From Trissonchulus latispiculum (lineage: Eukaryota > Nematoda > Enoplea > Enoplida > Ironidae): DNA of 64,000 nucleotides. Shown one piece after another: positions 34,682 through 46,430 of this stretch; the stretch's first letter is position 1, and each line of letters begins with the position of its first letter. The notes under the pieces are model-generated. The model ran no database searches and was not told the origin of the DNA. It saw only the letters and a list, made by a program, of their open reading frames with translations. The stretch spans positions 62,001 to 126,000 of the forward strand of contig JASAND010012859.1 of NCBI GenBank assembly GCA_030248195.1, given 5' to 3'. The translations under genes and the position numbers were made by a program.

Positions 34682-37428
34682 CCTTGAGGCGGGCTAAAAT
34701 AGATGCTAAATTTAAAATTGTGGCTAAATTTCGAAAGTTTAATCATTTGTTTAATCATACACGGCGGTCAGGACGAAACAAAGTTTCCATGCATGATATG
34801 TTGAGTTTTGGCCCGACAGAATCAACTTGAAATGGCTCTGTGGGACGCTACATTGTGGAATTCTTTCATTCTTTGCATGAAACCAGTATTATTAAACCAG
34901 TATTATTAAGAGGCAATAGGCGAACTACATAGCATTTCCAGCATTGAACTTTAAACTTCTGCCATCCCATAGTTGGCTCTCATCTTTAGTTCTATTGACA
35001 ACGTTCAAAGCAAATATTGGAAAACAAAAATAGCGTCATTAAGTTAAGCAAAGTATCGCTTTGTTCCTGATGCTTCTGCTGTCGTATCACCAAACACGGA
35101 GAATAATAGTGCAATTTTGACCAAAACCCAGTGCAGGTTGATTAAAGTATTTCCCGGAATTCGAGCCTGGAGGTGTGGGGAAAGCCGTCCAGTTCTGGGT
35201 CCAGGCTGTGACTGAAATTATAGACACGGATACAACTTTGCCCCCTCTACTATCAGGTTAAATTGAGTGTAGACGCAATTTGAGTGCAGTTTCATAGCTA
35301 CAACTAAGGAGCCTCTCCTCTGCCCATGTTGCTTATTGCCGCTATCATCATAAAACGCCGAAAATTATTAAAGTTGGTAACTATCTAAACTATTTAACTT
35401 ACTTTAAGATTAAAAAATTTTGCCACTATCAACAATATTAAATGAGTACAGGTTAGCAATTGCCGTTGAAGTACTAATGCCCAAATTAAAAAGATTGATA
35501 TTAGCCAGCAATATTAGATAACTGTTATCTAATTTTCTAGATTTTCAATCAATCCTGAAATAATAGCTAACTGATATCTTTTATATCTGATAACTTTTAT
35601 CTATTTTTCTTGAATGACAACAGTGATCATCGAAAAATAGATAACAGCTAGGAAATTTTTTTTACAGTGTATGTACATTTTTAACTTTCAGTTCCTTGCT
35701 TGCACAACTTAAAATTATAATCAGAAAATGGCTAACACCAGAATAAGAATAGGAATATATAAATTCAGAAACACGTGACATAGCCTACTATAAAATAAGA
35801 ATAGGTATACCAATTATTATTTTATTCTGAGAATAAAATAGTATTAGCTCAGCTATTCTTGTTTGGTGCAACGGAATATCGGAATAAAATGAAAATAGGA
35901 ATAGCTATTCCGGAATAACATTATTCTCAGAATAGCTAGTCCGATTTGGTGCAATCGGCCGACATAGGTAGGATATACCTGTCTCATTTCAACTCTTCGA
36001 CTTGAACATGTGATAACAAGAAAACAATTTTTGAACATGGATTTCTCGAAATGTGGGAAAGCTAAAGAAAATCGACCAGTTCAGGCTTTAAAAGAAACGT
36101 CTTCCCCAGAGCTATTTTATCTGAAATTTTTTAGTGATCACGTAAGCTCAAAATTTTGCGAAAAATGTATATTTTGTCTGATTTTCGTCAAAATTTTCAA
36201 GTTTGAATGCTTATTTCTCTCCAACGGAAAGACAAAACGCGAAACCATGAAAAATAGCCCTCGGCAATTGTCCCAAAAATGCGTGTCTAAAGCCGTTTTC
36301 TATTGGTTGCATGAGTTGAGAGAAATCCGTGTTCAAAACAATCTGGTTGCTATTTTCAAAATTTCACATTTTCGTTGCTGTGCGTAGGTGTAAAGGTTTG
36401 TTGTTTGCCAGTAAACAGATAATTTAAATTAAATGAAGAATTACTAGGTTCGTGGGTGTGTGCATATCAAACCCGTAGTCTCGCTCCTAAACTCGCTAAT
36501 GTCCCTAAACAACTACAGCAGGCGCCGGCAGTCCAATTCGGTACCGTGAGTTTACTGTTTTGTAACAAAAGTAATACGATTGACAAAAAGTAAAAGAACA
36601 TAAGTTTTACAGTTCAAAACAGACGAACATTTTCACAAATTATAGACGCACAGGAAACTAAAGTTTACCTCTGAAAAAATGAAAGGGGACAAGAGAACCT
36701 AACACCCAACTTGAGAGGGAACCGAATCCCCCAGCCAAAGACTTACAAAAGTGTCTCCCAACCAAGTAGCGACGAGAGCCCCAACACAACCGTCCAGTGT
36801 GAATAATCTGAGAAGACTGACTTTGTATTGAATTTCAATGGCGGACACAGTTTAGCTAAGGAACCGAGGTTCCTACACAGAAGGACAATTTTTCATTTAT
36901 CGTTCATAAAGATAACACTGCATTTTCTTCATTTTAGATAATTTCAAATAGAAATCAAAGGAAATATCAGAAAATAGTTCACATAGTCATAGACGCCGCA
37001 GAGAGCTTTCCGCTGGGCATAACATGTGCTTTAGGACAACAAATATGGCTAATACTTGACCGACGGACCAGCGCTGTTGAAAACTGTTGAAATCTAGCAA
37101 TATTTGATTTTTCGAAAACTGGCCAGTTTTGGACCTCAAAAATCAATTTTTGCTGTTATCTCTTAAACCGCAAGGAATCGAAGAATGCTCTCAAGAGCAA
37201 GTTGTAGGTCTTAGTGAGAGGATTCGAATGATTATAAGTTCGTCCCTATAAGGTAACCACAGTGCAAGTTATGGCGGATTAAAGCAAATTTCTCCAAAAC
37301 TCAAATTTCGTGACGTTTCTAAAATCTTTTCTAGGCTAAATGATGTAATTGTAGCAAATTTGATTGAATTTGAACGACAATTGCGTTTTTAAGGCCCAAA
37401 AATACACGAACACGAACCAGCACCTTAA

Positions 37429-38884
37429 GGCTTACGGTAGGCAATTGATCAGGAATTTTTATTAATTATAGCTATAATTAGGCCATTGCAATAAGAAATA
37501 GTGCATAGCGGTGAAGTTTTTTTTGCTCTTTCCAATGATATAAAATTATTGCAGAAATCATTCTTTCGAATTTATATTTTATGCAACAATTTTTGTATCA
37601 CTGGAAATGGTACAGCGTTATGAAATTAGTTCTCAATTGCGTACAAAGTCATATATAAATAGTCTGCATTTTGGAATGCATTTTGTCTTCCTTATCTTCC
37701 ATTCCCCGCTTCCCTTTTCCTTTTTGTTTTGGCGATTGCTCATTTACCGTCTTCCGCAGCTAATAAGCGGTAGCTTGGTGAAATCGATTTGCTCGAATTA
37801 AAAAAACTTGTTGCGAAGTTCGTCTGCTCTTGCTGCCCTTAGGCCGTGTTACCTAATTCGCTTTTAGTTATCATGGTTTTGGCTGGTACATACCCTTTAG
37901 ATCATCGTTTTCAAAGGTTTTCGTTCTTTACATCGATACACTCGTAAACTTAAGATGTAATCTTAATCTGGGCAAATTCCTGTGCCAAGATTATAGTCAA
38001 TTTTGCAAGATCAAAATTTACATAATGATCTGTTTTGGAAATTCCTAGCGTAGACTGTGTTAAAAACGTTTCTCCAAGAATCTCCTGTATTTCTCATTGT
38101 GGATGACTATAAAAACGCATGGGAAAGAGCATGGGCACGATCTCTGACCGACCTCCAGAGTAATCCTTACGAAAATTCCAATTGTGTGATATCCGCTATA
38201 GACCGACAAAAGTTCGTGCAGAAAAGACAATAAAAATTCTACAAACGCACAACTTCAGCTATGAACGTTTTTGAAAACGGCAATCGCGCTTGTATGATAG
38301 TTGTTATGAAAAAATCGACGAATAAATCAATGAAAGTAGCAATTATTTAACACTCTAATGCTTGCTTAAGTAAAATTTAGTTGCGGGCCGCCGCGGGCCG
38401 AATTTTATTGATGCGAGCCGCGAGTCAGCCCTAAGGGCCAAAACGAGCGCGGGCTTCGAGGTGGGTGCGGGCCACAAACTCCAACACTGCGTAATCCTTG
38501 GTTTAATTAACCAATCAGCGAGCAGACACTCATCGTTGTCAAAAGACTGTATCCTTCTGTGAAACTTTCCGTCAGGAGTTTTGGGGTGCCTTTGCTGCCC
38601 ACAGCATGCATCATTTCGTGGTACATGGAAATATAATAGTCGCATAACTTTTTAATTCCCTCCTATGCCCACTCCAGTTGATATACGCCGGCTAGGAGTG
38701 TGCTGTCAGTTGTGCGTTGAAGTCTGAGTTCGCCGGAATTTTTTAGTTGAAGTTATTAATTCTTCGAAAAACTCGACCAAAATTTTGAATTTTTTCCTAA
38801 AAATTGAAGATTTTGCTGCGAATTATGAGAAAATCGTCAACATTTTGTTAATTAGTCTTAAGGTTATCCTCTCGAAATTTTCTT
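37429..38884. other. Non-coding stretch
   Basis: No gene supported. A GC-rich patch with repeated GCGGGCCG/GAGCCGCGAG words lies at 38380-38475. A similar patch occurs near 52985-53060, so it may be another decayed repeat family. Confidence 0.4.
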
Positions 38885-40568
38885 GGGACAAGCCCCTCCA
38901 GGACGCATATTTCTAATCTGTGTAACTGGAATACGCATTCTAAAATGTGTAGCGTAAATACGCAAGCGATTGGAAAGTGGAATACGCAGCATACGTTTCA
39001 GGGCACATTACATGCCATTATATGCTCATATAAAGCCATATGCTGTTATACAACTCTTTTGCACTCTTACTGTGTAAAGACTGTGCATATAAATCAGATA
39101 ATGCACAGTGCAGCGTGCGTATAACTAAGTTATACGCACGCTGCACGCTGGGAGACCTGACCCTAATCTAAGTTGCTGAAGCATACAGTTTCCTGCATGC
39201 TTCAGCAGTGTGTACAGCAGAGCTGAAACCTAGACAGCTCTGCTGCACACCAAAAAAGGCCTCCCAGCCTTGGCAACAATGAGATTGCTGCCACTTTAAA
39301 TTAAAATTTGTCTATACATATCTGTCAACTGCAACATAAACGAGTAAGGTTTCATCAATTAAGGATAGGTTTAATCGTCGTATAAGTACTTTACAACACA
39401 CCTTAGCGCTGTTCAATAATTTCTTCTGCGCACGTCGCATGGGAAGCCCTCGTGCGTGGCACTCGTGCGCCCACACTCGGAACTTCCCACACGGCGTGCG
39501 TATAAATCAGTGAATGCACGCTAAGGTGTACTATAAAGTATACTTATATGCTGCATATGCATACGTTATATTACAGACATTCAGGCATATAACTGCACGC
39601 CGCACGGCATTTGCTTTGGTAATATTTTTAGAATAAGTTGGAATGGTTTTGAGCCGTAAATTAAAATGTAAAGTGTTAAGCAATTATATATTTAAATTGT
39701 AGTCCAGGGTGTTTAATTGTTTACTCTTGGCACTAATCATGACGTGGATAATAATTAGTTTCTTGAATTTAAAATTTAATTTAATTCAATTCCTGGTGCC
39801 TAAACAAATTGAGCAGCTGATCTGTAAATATACACTTACAAAAATGGATGAACTAAAATTGTTACAAATAGGAGCTAATTATTTTTGGCCAAGGCTGCAG
39901 GCTGCTTTATTGAACACATAATGTCGAAATTTAAAACTTTTTATATACCTTTGGAAAAAACTACAAAGTCAAGTAAACAGTCTCTCCCCACCCCCAAATG
40001 TTTAAGAAAACTATAACCCCCACTTTTTGTCTTTTATAAAATTAATTTTGGATTTGACAAATTTAGCTGCTAATGGCAAAATGCATTCCAAATCATTTCG
40101 GATTGATAGGTAATAAAATTTTGAATTTTTAAAATAGTTTAAAATCTGAAGTTTTCCCAGGGCAGACCGAAGAAAAGCCGGAATTTCTTCGTCTCAGATT
40201 TTACAAAAAAGTTGACCGCAGAATGCAGAACCTTTCCTTCTCTGGACGGAGTCTGTAATTACGGCTCAAAGCCATTATTTCAAATTTATTCTAAAGACTA
40301 TCAAAGCAAATGCCGTGCGGCATATAGTCATATTTTCTGTATTTCTTCGCTTACGTGTCTGTAATATAACGTACTTATGTATATGCAGTATATAATAGCA
40401 TATAATGACTTTACATGGGCATATAATGGCATGTAATGAAATACACACTGAAAAGTATGCTGCGTATTCCAAGCACACACTTTCTAATCGCTTGCGTATT
40501 CACGCTACCCATTTTAGAATGCGTATTCCAGTTACACAGATTAGAAATATGCCTTCAGGACTTGACCC
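38885..40568. mobile_element. 1.7-kb TIR element with about 170-bp arms
   Basis: The left arm (from GGGACAAGCCCCTCC, then CATATTTCTAATCTG) is matched in inverse by the right arm ending CTTGACCC at 40568. The arms share long blocks such as TGGAATACGCATTCTAAAAT and AATACGCAAGCGATT. No TSD was found. The interior has a cluster of hairpins and no transposase. Confidence 0.65.
39081..39247. repeat. Cluster of four adjacent hairpins
   Basis: Four inverted repeats follow each other: CTGTGCAT/ATGCACAG (39081-39108), CAGCGTGCGTATAACT with its inverse (39111-39143), GCTGAAGCAT/ATGCTTCAGC (39175-39206) and CAGCAGAGCTG/CAGCTCTGCTG (39215-39245). All lie inside the surrounding TIR element. Confidence 0.7.
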
Positions 40569-40924
40569 TACGTTAATCTGTGATTACAATACAATACATT
40601 ACAATTCGGATCTTCAGTGGTACATGACTTTCTTCTTTCTTTCATAATTACAATAGCTTAAGGTCAAATGTTGCACCGGATTTATTGCGTCTGTTATTTT
40701 TTTGGCCGACGTCTACAGGGGTCCTTAGCAGCCGTGCCAAGCGACATTCTCCACCATCCTTCAGAAACACCAGTAATCTAGTTGGCTTTTAAAATGAATC
40801 CATTTTCGGACAGATTGTACATTTTTGTGGTTATTACATTGAGATAAATTATAGATACCAACAAGTAGGATTCCGAACGTAGGTGCAGCTGCAGCTTCTG
40901 CAATTCGACTACGTCCAAAATAGA

Positions 40925-41095
40925 ATAAGATAAGAGTACATAAATATAAGAATGTGCCACTAGTTACAGTCTATGTTATTAGAGCAAAAACTATGATCTG
41001 CTCGCTAACGGATGACCCACCCCGCAGATTAGACCCCTAGTGATCCCCCCCGCAAATCAGTACCTGGTCGAAACAGAGATACGCTCATGTAGACG
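40925..41095 (+). mobile_element. Left half of an ACCAAGAGTACATAATGATA-family MITE
   Basis: It aligns over its length with the start of the copy at 51295: AAGAGTACATAA, GCAAAAACTATG, GCTCGCTAACGG, CCCCCCCGCAAATCAGTACC and TCGAAAC blocks occur in the same order. The right half is missing. Confidence 0.55.
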
Positions 41096-41099
41096 GTCG

Positions 41100-43358
41100 A
41101 GGCCGGCGCAGTTTTTGTGGAAGCGCGATAAGGTAGCCCAGTAATTTAGTAATCCCAAAAACTGGACCTGTTACTGCAGGGTATGGATCGTAGTTGCCAA
41201 TCGCCAAAACTTAAACCAAACTTCTTCAGTAATAAACAGCATATTACTGGAGTATTTTTTGCGCAAAAAACACCTGTTAAATGGTAATCCTCCAGCGTGC
41301 ATTTAAGTTCTCCACAAACGCTCGATTTTTTGCAAAACTACATTTGCAGCTAATACAGACAGAGAAATAAAGCCAAAAGTTGAGAAAGCTAAAATTTTAC
41401 ACTTTCCAAAACGCAGTAAACAATTTTAGAAAACCAGAAATAATTTCATTGTGTTTTGACTTTGTTACAATAGACTGTAGAAATGTAACTATAAGTGTCC
41501 GGTGAAATATGTAAAACCTAAATATTTCAAATTACAGAAAGTTGAACCTTAGTTGTGCCAACAAGCAAATTGATTTGATTGGAGTCATATAGTTCATGGC
41601 AAAAGAAATTTTCTGCGTGTGTCTAATAAAGGTTGGACACTTTGCGAAAGACCTAGACTTTAAACTTTAAGTTAGACTTTGAGTGTCAGCAGCAAAGAAA
41701 TTCAGAGAAAGAGTAAATTATAATCAGCTTCAGAGTGGCCGGTAGAGTGTCGTTAATCAGGAGACCCAGCGAGTCGTCGTCTGTGGCACCATATTTATTT
41801 ATGAAAGGGTCCTCAGCGAGGACACAGGACAGGAAAAAGAACAGAGTAAGTACAAATTTAGCAAGGTCCTTCAGCGAAGGCTCGGTTTACCATTTTAGAC
41901 ACATGGGTAGTAAGAGTTTCTGTGGAAACTCATATTGCGCTCGAATCCATGCAATTAAATTTGCAATTTGCAATTAAAGGCAGAAAGACATAGAAAGGAG
42001 AGAGATAAATTCTAATACAATCGCTTTCTAGGGTAGCCGAAATAAAAACGCCGTTTATGGATTTGAGCGCAGGTTTTTAAACTACAAATAATTGCTTCAG
42101 GCTGTTAAATAAAGGTGCAAAAAGTGGGTTGTTTTTGTACAAGCGCAACTGTTTTGTCAAAGTGAGCGGAGAAATTGGAGCGTGAAATGAACTGTCGGAA
42201 TTATGGCATAGTTTAATGAAAGTTAAAAGTTACGCCCTTGTTCTACGTCACATCTTCCCCACCTAGGAAGAGGCGGCGTTCTCGCCATCCGTTCCAGACC
42301 GCCAAAAGCGAAGGCGAACGACATTGTCCTGGGTAATACCAGAGACCAAAATACAGTTAGCGGGACCATATAGTACCATATAATAGTACCCAATTTGGAC
42401 CAACTTTTGTTTCCACCAGTGTTTGTACTTCAAGAGGGCTCTGACAGTTTGCACGGCAGTTCCCGTATAGGAGGGTTGAATGTTCGTCCGATCCTGCTGA
42501 ATAGGCTTGGGCTTGTAGGTGATTTTGGATTTCTTCGGGATTTAGCAGGCTGGTTTAGGGGGATTGTCTTTGTCCTTTCTATGTTATGCCGCTGAAGCAG
42601 ATGCTGAAGGCTGAGACGGTGTGGGAGCGTGGATTCTTGGAATTCATTGAACTAGGATCTGACTTTGCAGTCATTTGATTCATATTGTAAGCTTCAAGAT
42701 ATTGCAAGGAAATTAACTAGCAGCTGTTAAAGTTTTGAAGCTTAGCTATCATATTTGTTACGCAATATAGCTTGCCTAGGTACCGCCGTAACGCCAGCAA
42801 AACTTGACTATTTCTCATATTCTCATTTCTCAGATGAAAGAAAATTTATTCTTGCTTATTGCGTTTATTTTTCCATTTTCTGAATATTTTCTGCGGTTTT
42901 TTGAAATTACAAAATATTCGAATAAATTTTGAGTTAGTCAACCCATAGGCTAGACTTGTGGCTCTGGTTTCATATGGAGAGTTGCATATGGCATGAGCAC
43001 AGACATATACACAGTAATTTCAAAACACCAATAAATTTAGTTTCATAGTAAACCAAGCATTATTTTCTTTGTTTTTCTTGTCGTTGAAGTATTCTGATTC
43101 CAATTTCTGGAGGCACCATTCCAAATTGTCCATGTAGACGAATAGGGTTAATGAGCGCAGCAAAGCCATATTCAAAGTCTCGTGGCCGGAATAAGTCAAA
43201 TTGATATGAATTGAAAAAATGGATGATTGGTTTCCAAACTTCCAATGGGCCCTATTGTAGCGATTACATACTAAATTAAAATTGAGGCATCCAATTCATA
43301 TCAGGAAAGCTGCCGTAAAAGTTGAATGAACCACGTTATGCTACCAATGTCTGACGGC
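41100..43358. other. Region without a clear gene; possible decayed coding on the minus strand
   Basis: No intact gene. Minus-strand readings at 42263-42454 and 43060-43245 look mildly protein-like (for example FDLFRPRDFEYGFAALINPI) but have no identifiable family. They may belong with the remnant at 43359-43629. Confidence 0.3.
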
Positions 43359-43629
43359 TCAGGTTGCGTTCAAATTTACGCGCCCTACATGAGCGTGCGG
43401 CAAATTGATACCCTTGGTATCAATCGTCTCCATCAACCCGCGCACTTCCTCCTCCACAGCAGCTAGAGCGGATAGAGCGACCCTAACAGAAGATAGCAGA
43501 GCCTTTTAATTTTCTCAACCCCGGTCTCAGTAGGGTCCGGCGGATAATCGCCACTATCCCTGCCTGCAGCACCATCTCCTTGTCCAAGCACCTCCTCGAT
43601 TGGCTGAATTAGCCATAAGTCACCCGAGT
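43359..43629 (-). pseudogene. Frameshifted coding remnant of unknown family
   Basis: On the minus strand, after an acceptor-like TAGTTTTCAG, a frame reads SDSGDLWLIQPIEEVLGQGD and onward to KRLCYLLLGS before a TAG at 43463-43465. In another frame the sequence continues in protein-like form (ALSALAAVEEEVRGLMETID) to a TGA at 43359-43361. A single shift near 43480-43510 would connect the two. GC content is above that of the flanks. No domain is recognised; it could be a transposon gene remnant or a broken host exon. Confidence 0.35.
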
Positions 43630-43639
43630 CTGAAAACTA

Positions 43640-45806
43640 AAAAAGAAATTTGTCTTATTTCAGTGAATATGAGCATTGAATATAATTTTCTTTCCATTTC
43701 AGTCTCTACTTCTCAAATTTATATGAATTCCTCTTGTTATTTCAAAAGAAAATTAGCCCTGAATCTAAGCAAATGAGGATTAGGTTATTTTAAAGAAATT
43801 AAAGTTTATAGCGACTCAAATAATAAGCTCGATTTCACTTTTGAATATGCATTTACATCTTTTCAATCTGTTGCTTGAAAAATCAGTTAGTTTTTTTATT
43901 AAAAACCATACCTCAAACTGCAAAGAAGCAGAATTTCTTCTATTCTGTTGAATATGAACATGAATCTTATGAACAGTTAACTTTAGCTAAAACAATGAAA
44001 ATTCAATATTTTAGCCAATAACGCTGCTTCCACTTCCTGTTATTTATTTTCCTACTAAAACAGGAATTTCCTACTATTTTCCTAGGAAAGCAAGAACTGA
44101 ATTTTGTTTTGCTTAATTAAAATATTCAGAGGCAACTAAACTATTTCAAGAACAAAGTAGTCTAATGGTTGTGTTCAATTGCTTAGTAATGAAAGTCGTC
44201 AATTTTTCAACAATTTCGTAAACCCATTTATAGATGTGTTTCATAGTCCGTTTAATTATAGTCTTTTAGAAAGTTCTTTTGTCATAAATTTATAGCGTAC
44301 GGAAATACGGCCATTGTTTCTTGAAAGTGTCTTCGTCTAACATCTTTCACTTTTGTAAACCCCTAGTAAAGGAGACTGTCAAATGTCACCCTTTATTCTT
44401 AAATAGTGCATGTCCTAAAGTTAATCTAGGGTGAAATGCATATGCACTTCAACCTTCAATTTTATTCAACAGAAAATGTCTCTATCTGACACTATTTTCA
44501 TTGGAAAGAATGGAAAGCCTTTCTGAAAACTAAAGCAAAGGCTAAACCGCATGCTAGTCCTTCGATTATATTCAGCCGTCAACGCATAACGTTCATCTAG
44601 AACGAACTTTAAGTTCAGTATCTTTCACTTACCCTTAAATTATTGACTTTAAAAACTCTTCCCAATTTCTTCCCCCTCCCACTCTGCCTTAAGGTCCATT
44701 GCCTTTAGCCCCACTGTAAATTCTTGTTTAAATCTTTGCGTTGTATAGTGTTCTTGAAGACTTATTCAAAATCCGGCTTGTTTCGAAATCCGAAATTCTT
44801 CTTCATTACACAGATTACCCGAGAACTGCTTACGAATTTGGTTTACAACCGGTAATCCAGTGATTTATGCTATTAAGCTCTAGACCTCGTTATAGACTTT
44901 CACTAATTCCAAAGTTAATAATATTAGGACTAATTAGTTGCAATTAGGTTCGAATCCCCGATGTCAAATCTCCTTCACATAAACCTCAACCTTCAAACAT
45001 ATAGCAAATCAAGCAAAACTAATTGCCTCACCACATTCTATGTTTCAAGGAATTTTAACTACAGTGCTGAAGCTTTTCAAGAATTTAAGTTTTTTAATTT
45101 AATTTAGTTTTCTCTAATTAGAACATTTATAAGAGGCCGAGGTTGCCTTACATCATTTCCAAAGGTCACCACCACCCCATCCCCAATATGCTACAAAAGT
45201 AGCTAAAAGAAAAAAATGGAATGTTTAAAAGCGAGAATGAGAGGGACAGCTACGCTTGAGTCTTGTTTACCACTAACTAAAATTTGCCTCCCAGAAAATT
45301 GCAGGGTGGTGTGATAAAAGTTGGTTGCCTCATTAGCAACCCCTGACGAAGAGTTACTTTTGTTAAGCCCAAGCCTGTTCTTTCGCTAGGACTGGCCCAG
45401 AACCCCAGTTCTTTGAAATAAGCCGCCTGAGAGGATCTTCTTGCACCTGCAAGGTGTAAAACAATGTAATTTCTTTAAACCGCATAATATGGAGACGCCT
45501 ATCTAAACATTGTGATAGGTATCCTGAACGTATAAACGCTTTTCGCCAAAATGCAGTTGAAAGAAACCTGTCAAAACATCATTTGTCTCCCGCTAAGTGC
45601 GCTTCTTTCTTGTCATCCGACTGCAAAAAGCAATTTGTAACAACGCGCAATTAGCAAGAGGCTAGCAAGTTCCCTTATTCCCTGATTGAAAATTCATCCT
45701 TAGTCTTATACGTAGATACATATTCCGATAGAAGCCTGTTCGCATTGACTGTAGGTTTCCTACGTTCACACGTGCAAGCAAGCTGGTCTTTCACATCATT
45801 TGTATA
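43640..45806. other. AT-rich non-coding stretch
   Basis: No gene supported. A B-box-like AGGTTCGAATCCCCG lies near 44947 without a clear A box. Confidence 0.5.
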
Positions 45807-46430
45807 ACCAAGAGTAGATGATAGGAAGAGTGTGACACGGGACTCTTCCTAGTGTAATTGGCCTGTCAGATGCTCGGCACATTAAGGCCGAAATCTCGGG
45901 GGGGTCACGGTTAACAGTTAACCATGTGTTTATATGCGTTTGAACTAAAATGAATCAGATTGGCTAATCCCCTTCCCTTGTGTCAAAATTACCTGTATAA
46001 GGTGACCTCTCCCCGAGATCTCGGGGGGGGGCTCAGCTTAACGTTGTTAGCGTGTGTTTATATGCGTTTGAACTGAAATGCATTTGATTGGTTAATTAGC
46101 TACCCTAACCCTCACCAGTGCATTTCAATAGCAGCAGCTAAGCCGCCAATGCAATGCATTTTAGTTCAAACGCATATAAACACACGCCTAACAACGCTAA
46201 GCTGAGCGCCCCCGAGATCTCGGTGGGGTCACCTTATACACGTAATTTTGACATAAGGTAGGGGATTAGCCAATCAGATTCATTTTAGTTCAAACGCATA
46301 TAAACACATGGTTAACTGTGTTAACCGTGACCCCTACCGAGATTTCGGCCTTACTGTGCCGAGCATCTGACAGGCCAATTGCACTTAGGAAGAGTCCCGT
46401 GTCATAGTCTTCCTATCATCTACTCTTGGT
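45807..46430. mobile_element. Full-length palindromic foldback element
   Basis: The 624-bp unit is almost one perfect inverted repeat about a centre near 46110. It begins ACCAAGAGTAGATGATAGGA and ends in the inverse. Each arm carries two diverged copies of a module with a CCGAGAT-TCGG motif, a G run and CATATAAACACA..GTTAA. The terminus resembles the ACCAAGAGTACATAATGATA family. No clear TSD and no coding capacity. Confidence 0.75.

Larger units (their letters stand above)
32408..35669. mobile_element. Third-level 3.26-kb TIR element (CACTGTAAAAA ends)
   Basis: The ends CACTGTAAAAAAAATT and AATTTTTTTTACAGTG are exact inverse copies, followed inward by a matching GTTATCTATTTTTC block, with TA on both sides (32406-32407 and 35670-35671). 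Subterminal palindromes of the type AGATAACTGTTATCT occur at both ends (about 32480 and 35517). A TA duplication fits Tc1/mariner; a CACTG terminus also occurs in EnSpm/CACTA. No transposase open frame is seen, so it is a non-autonomous derivative. Confidence 0.65.
31921..35959. mobile_element. Second-level TIR element (GCCGATTGCACCAAAT ends)
   Basis: The ends GCCGATTGCACCAAAT and ATTTGGTGCAATCGGC are perfect inverse copies. Subterminal zones on both sides are full of GGAATA / GAATAAGAATAGG words, and the TTGCACCAAA core recurs at about 32023 and 32079 and, inverted, at about 35870. No clear TSD. It lies inside the TTAA element and is split by the CACTG element. Confidence 0.6.
31809..37424. 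mobile_element. Outer TTAA-flanked element carrying nested insertions
   Basis: TTAA (31805-31808) is followed by GGTGCTGGTTC, and GAACCAGCACC is followed by TTAA (37425-37428). This gives a perfect 11-bp TIR with a TTAA duplication, as in Kolobok or piggyBac elements. The terminus resembles that of the TTAA element at 10750 (GGTGGTGATTC). About 4 kb of the 5.6-kb interior consists of later insertions; the rest has no recognisable transposase. Confidence 0.6.

Noticed and set aside
36010..36387. 125-codon plus-strand frame inside the outer TTAA element
   Set aside because: No domain, no splice context and AT-driven composition; too weak to call a transposase.
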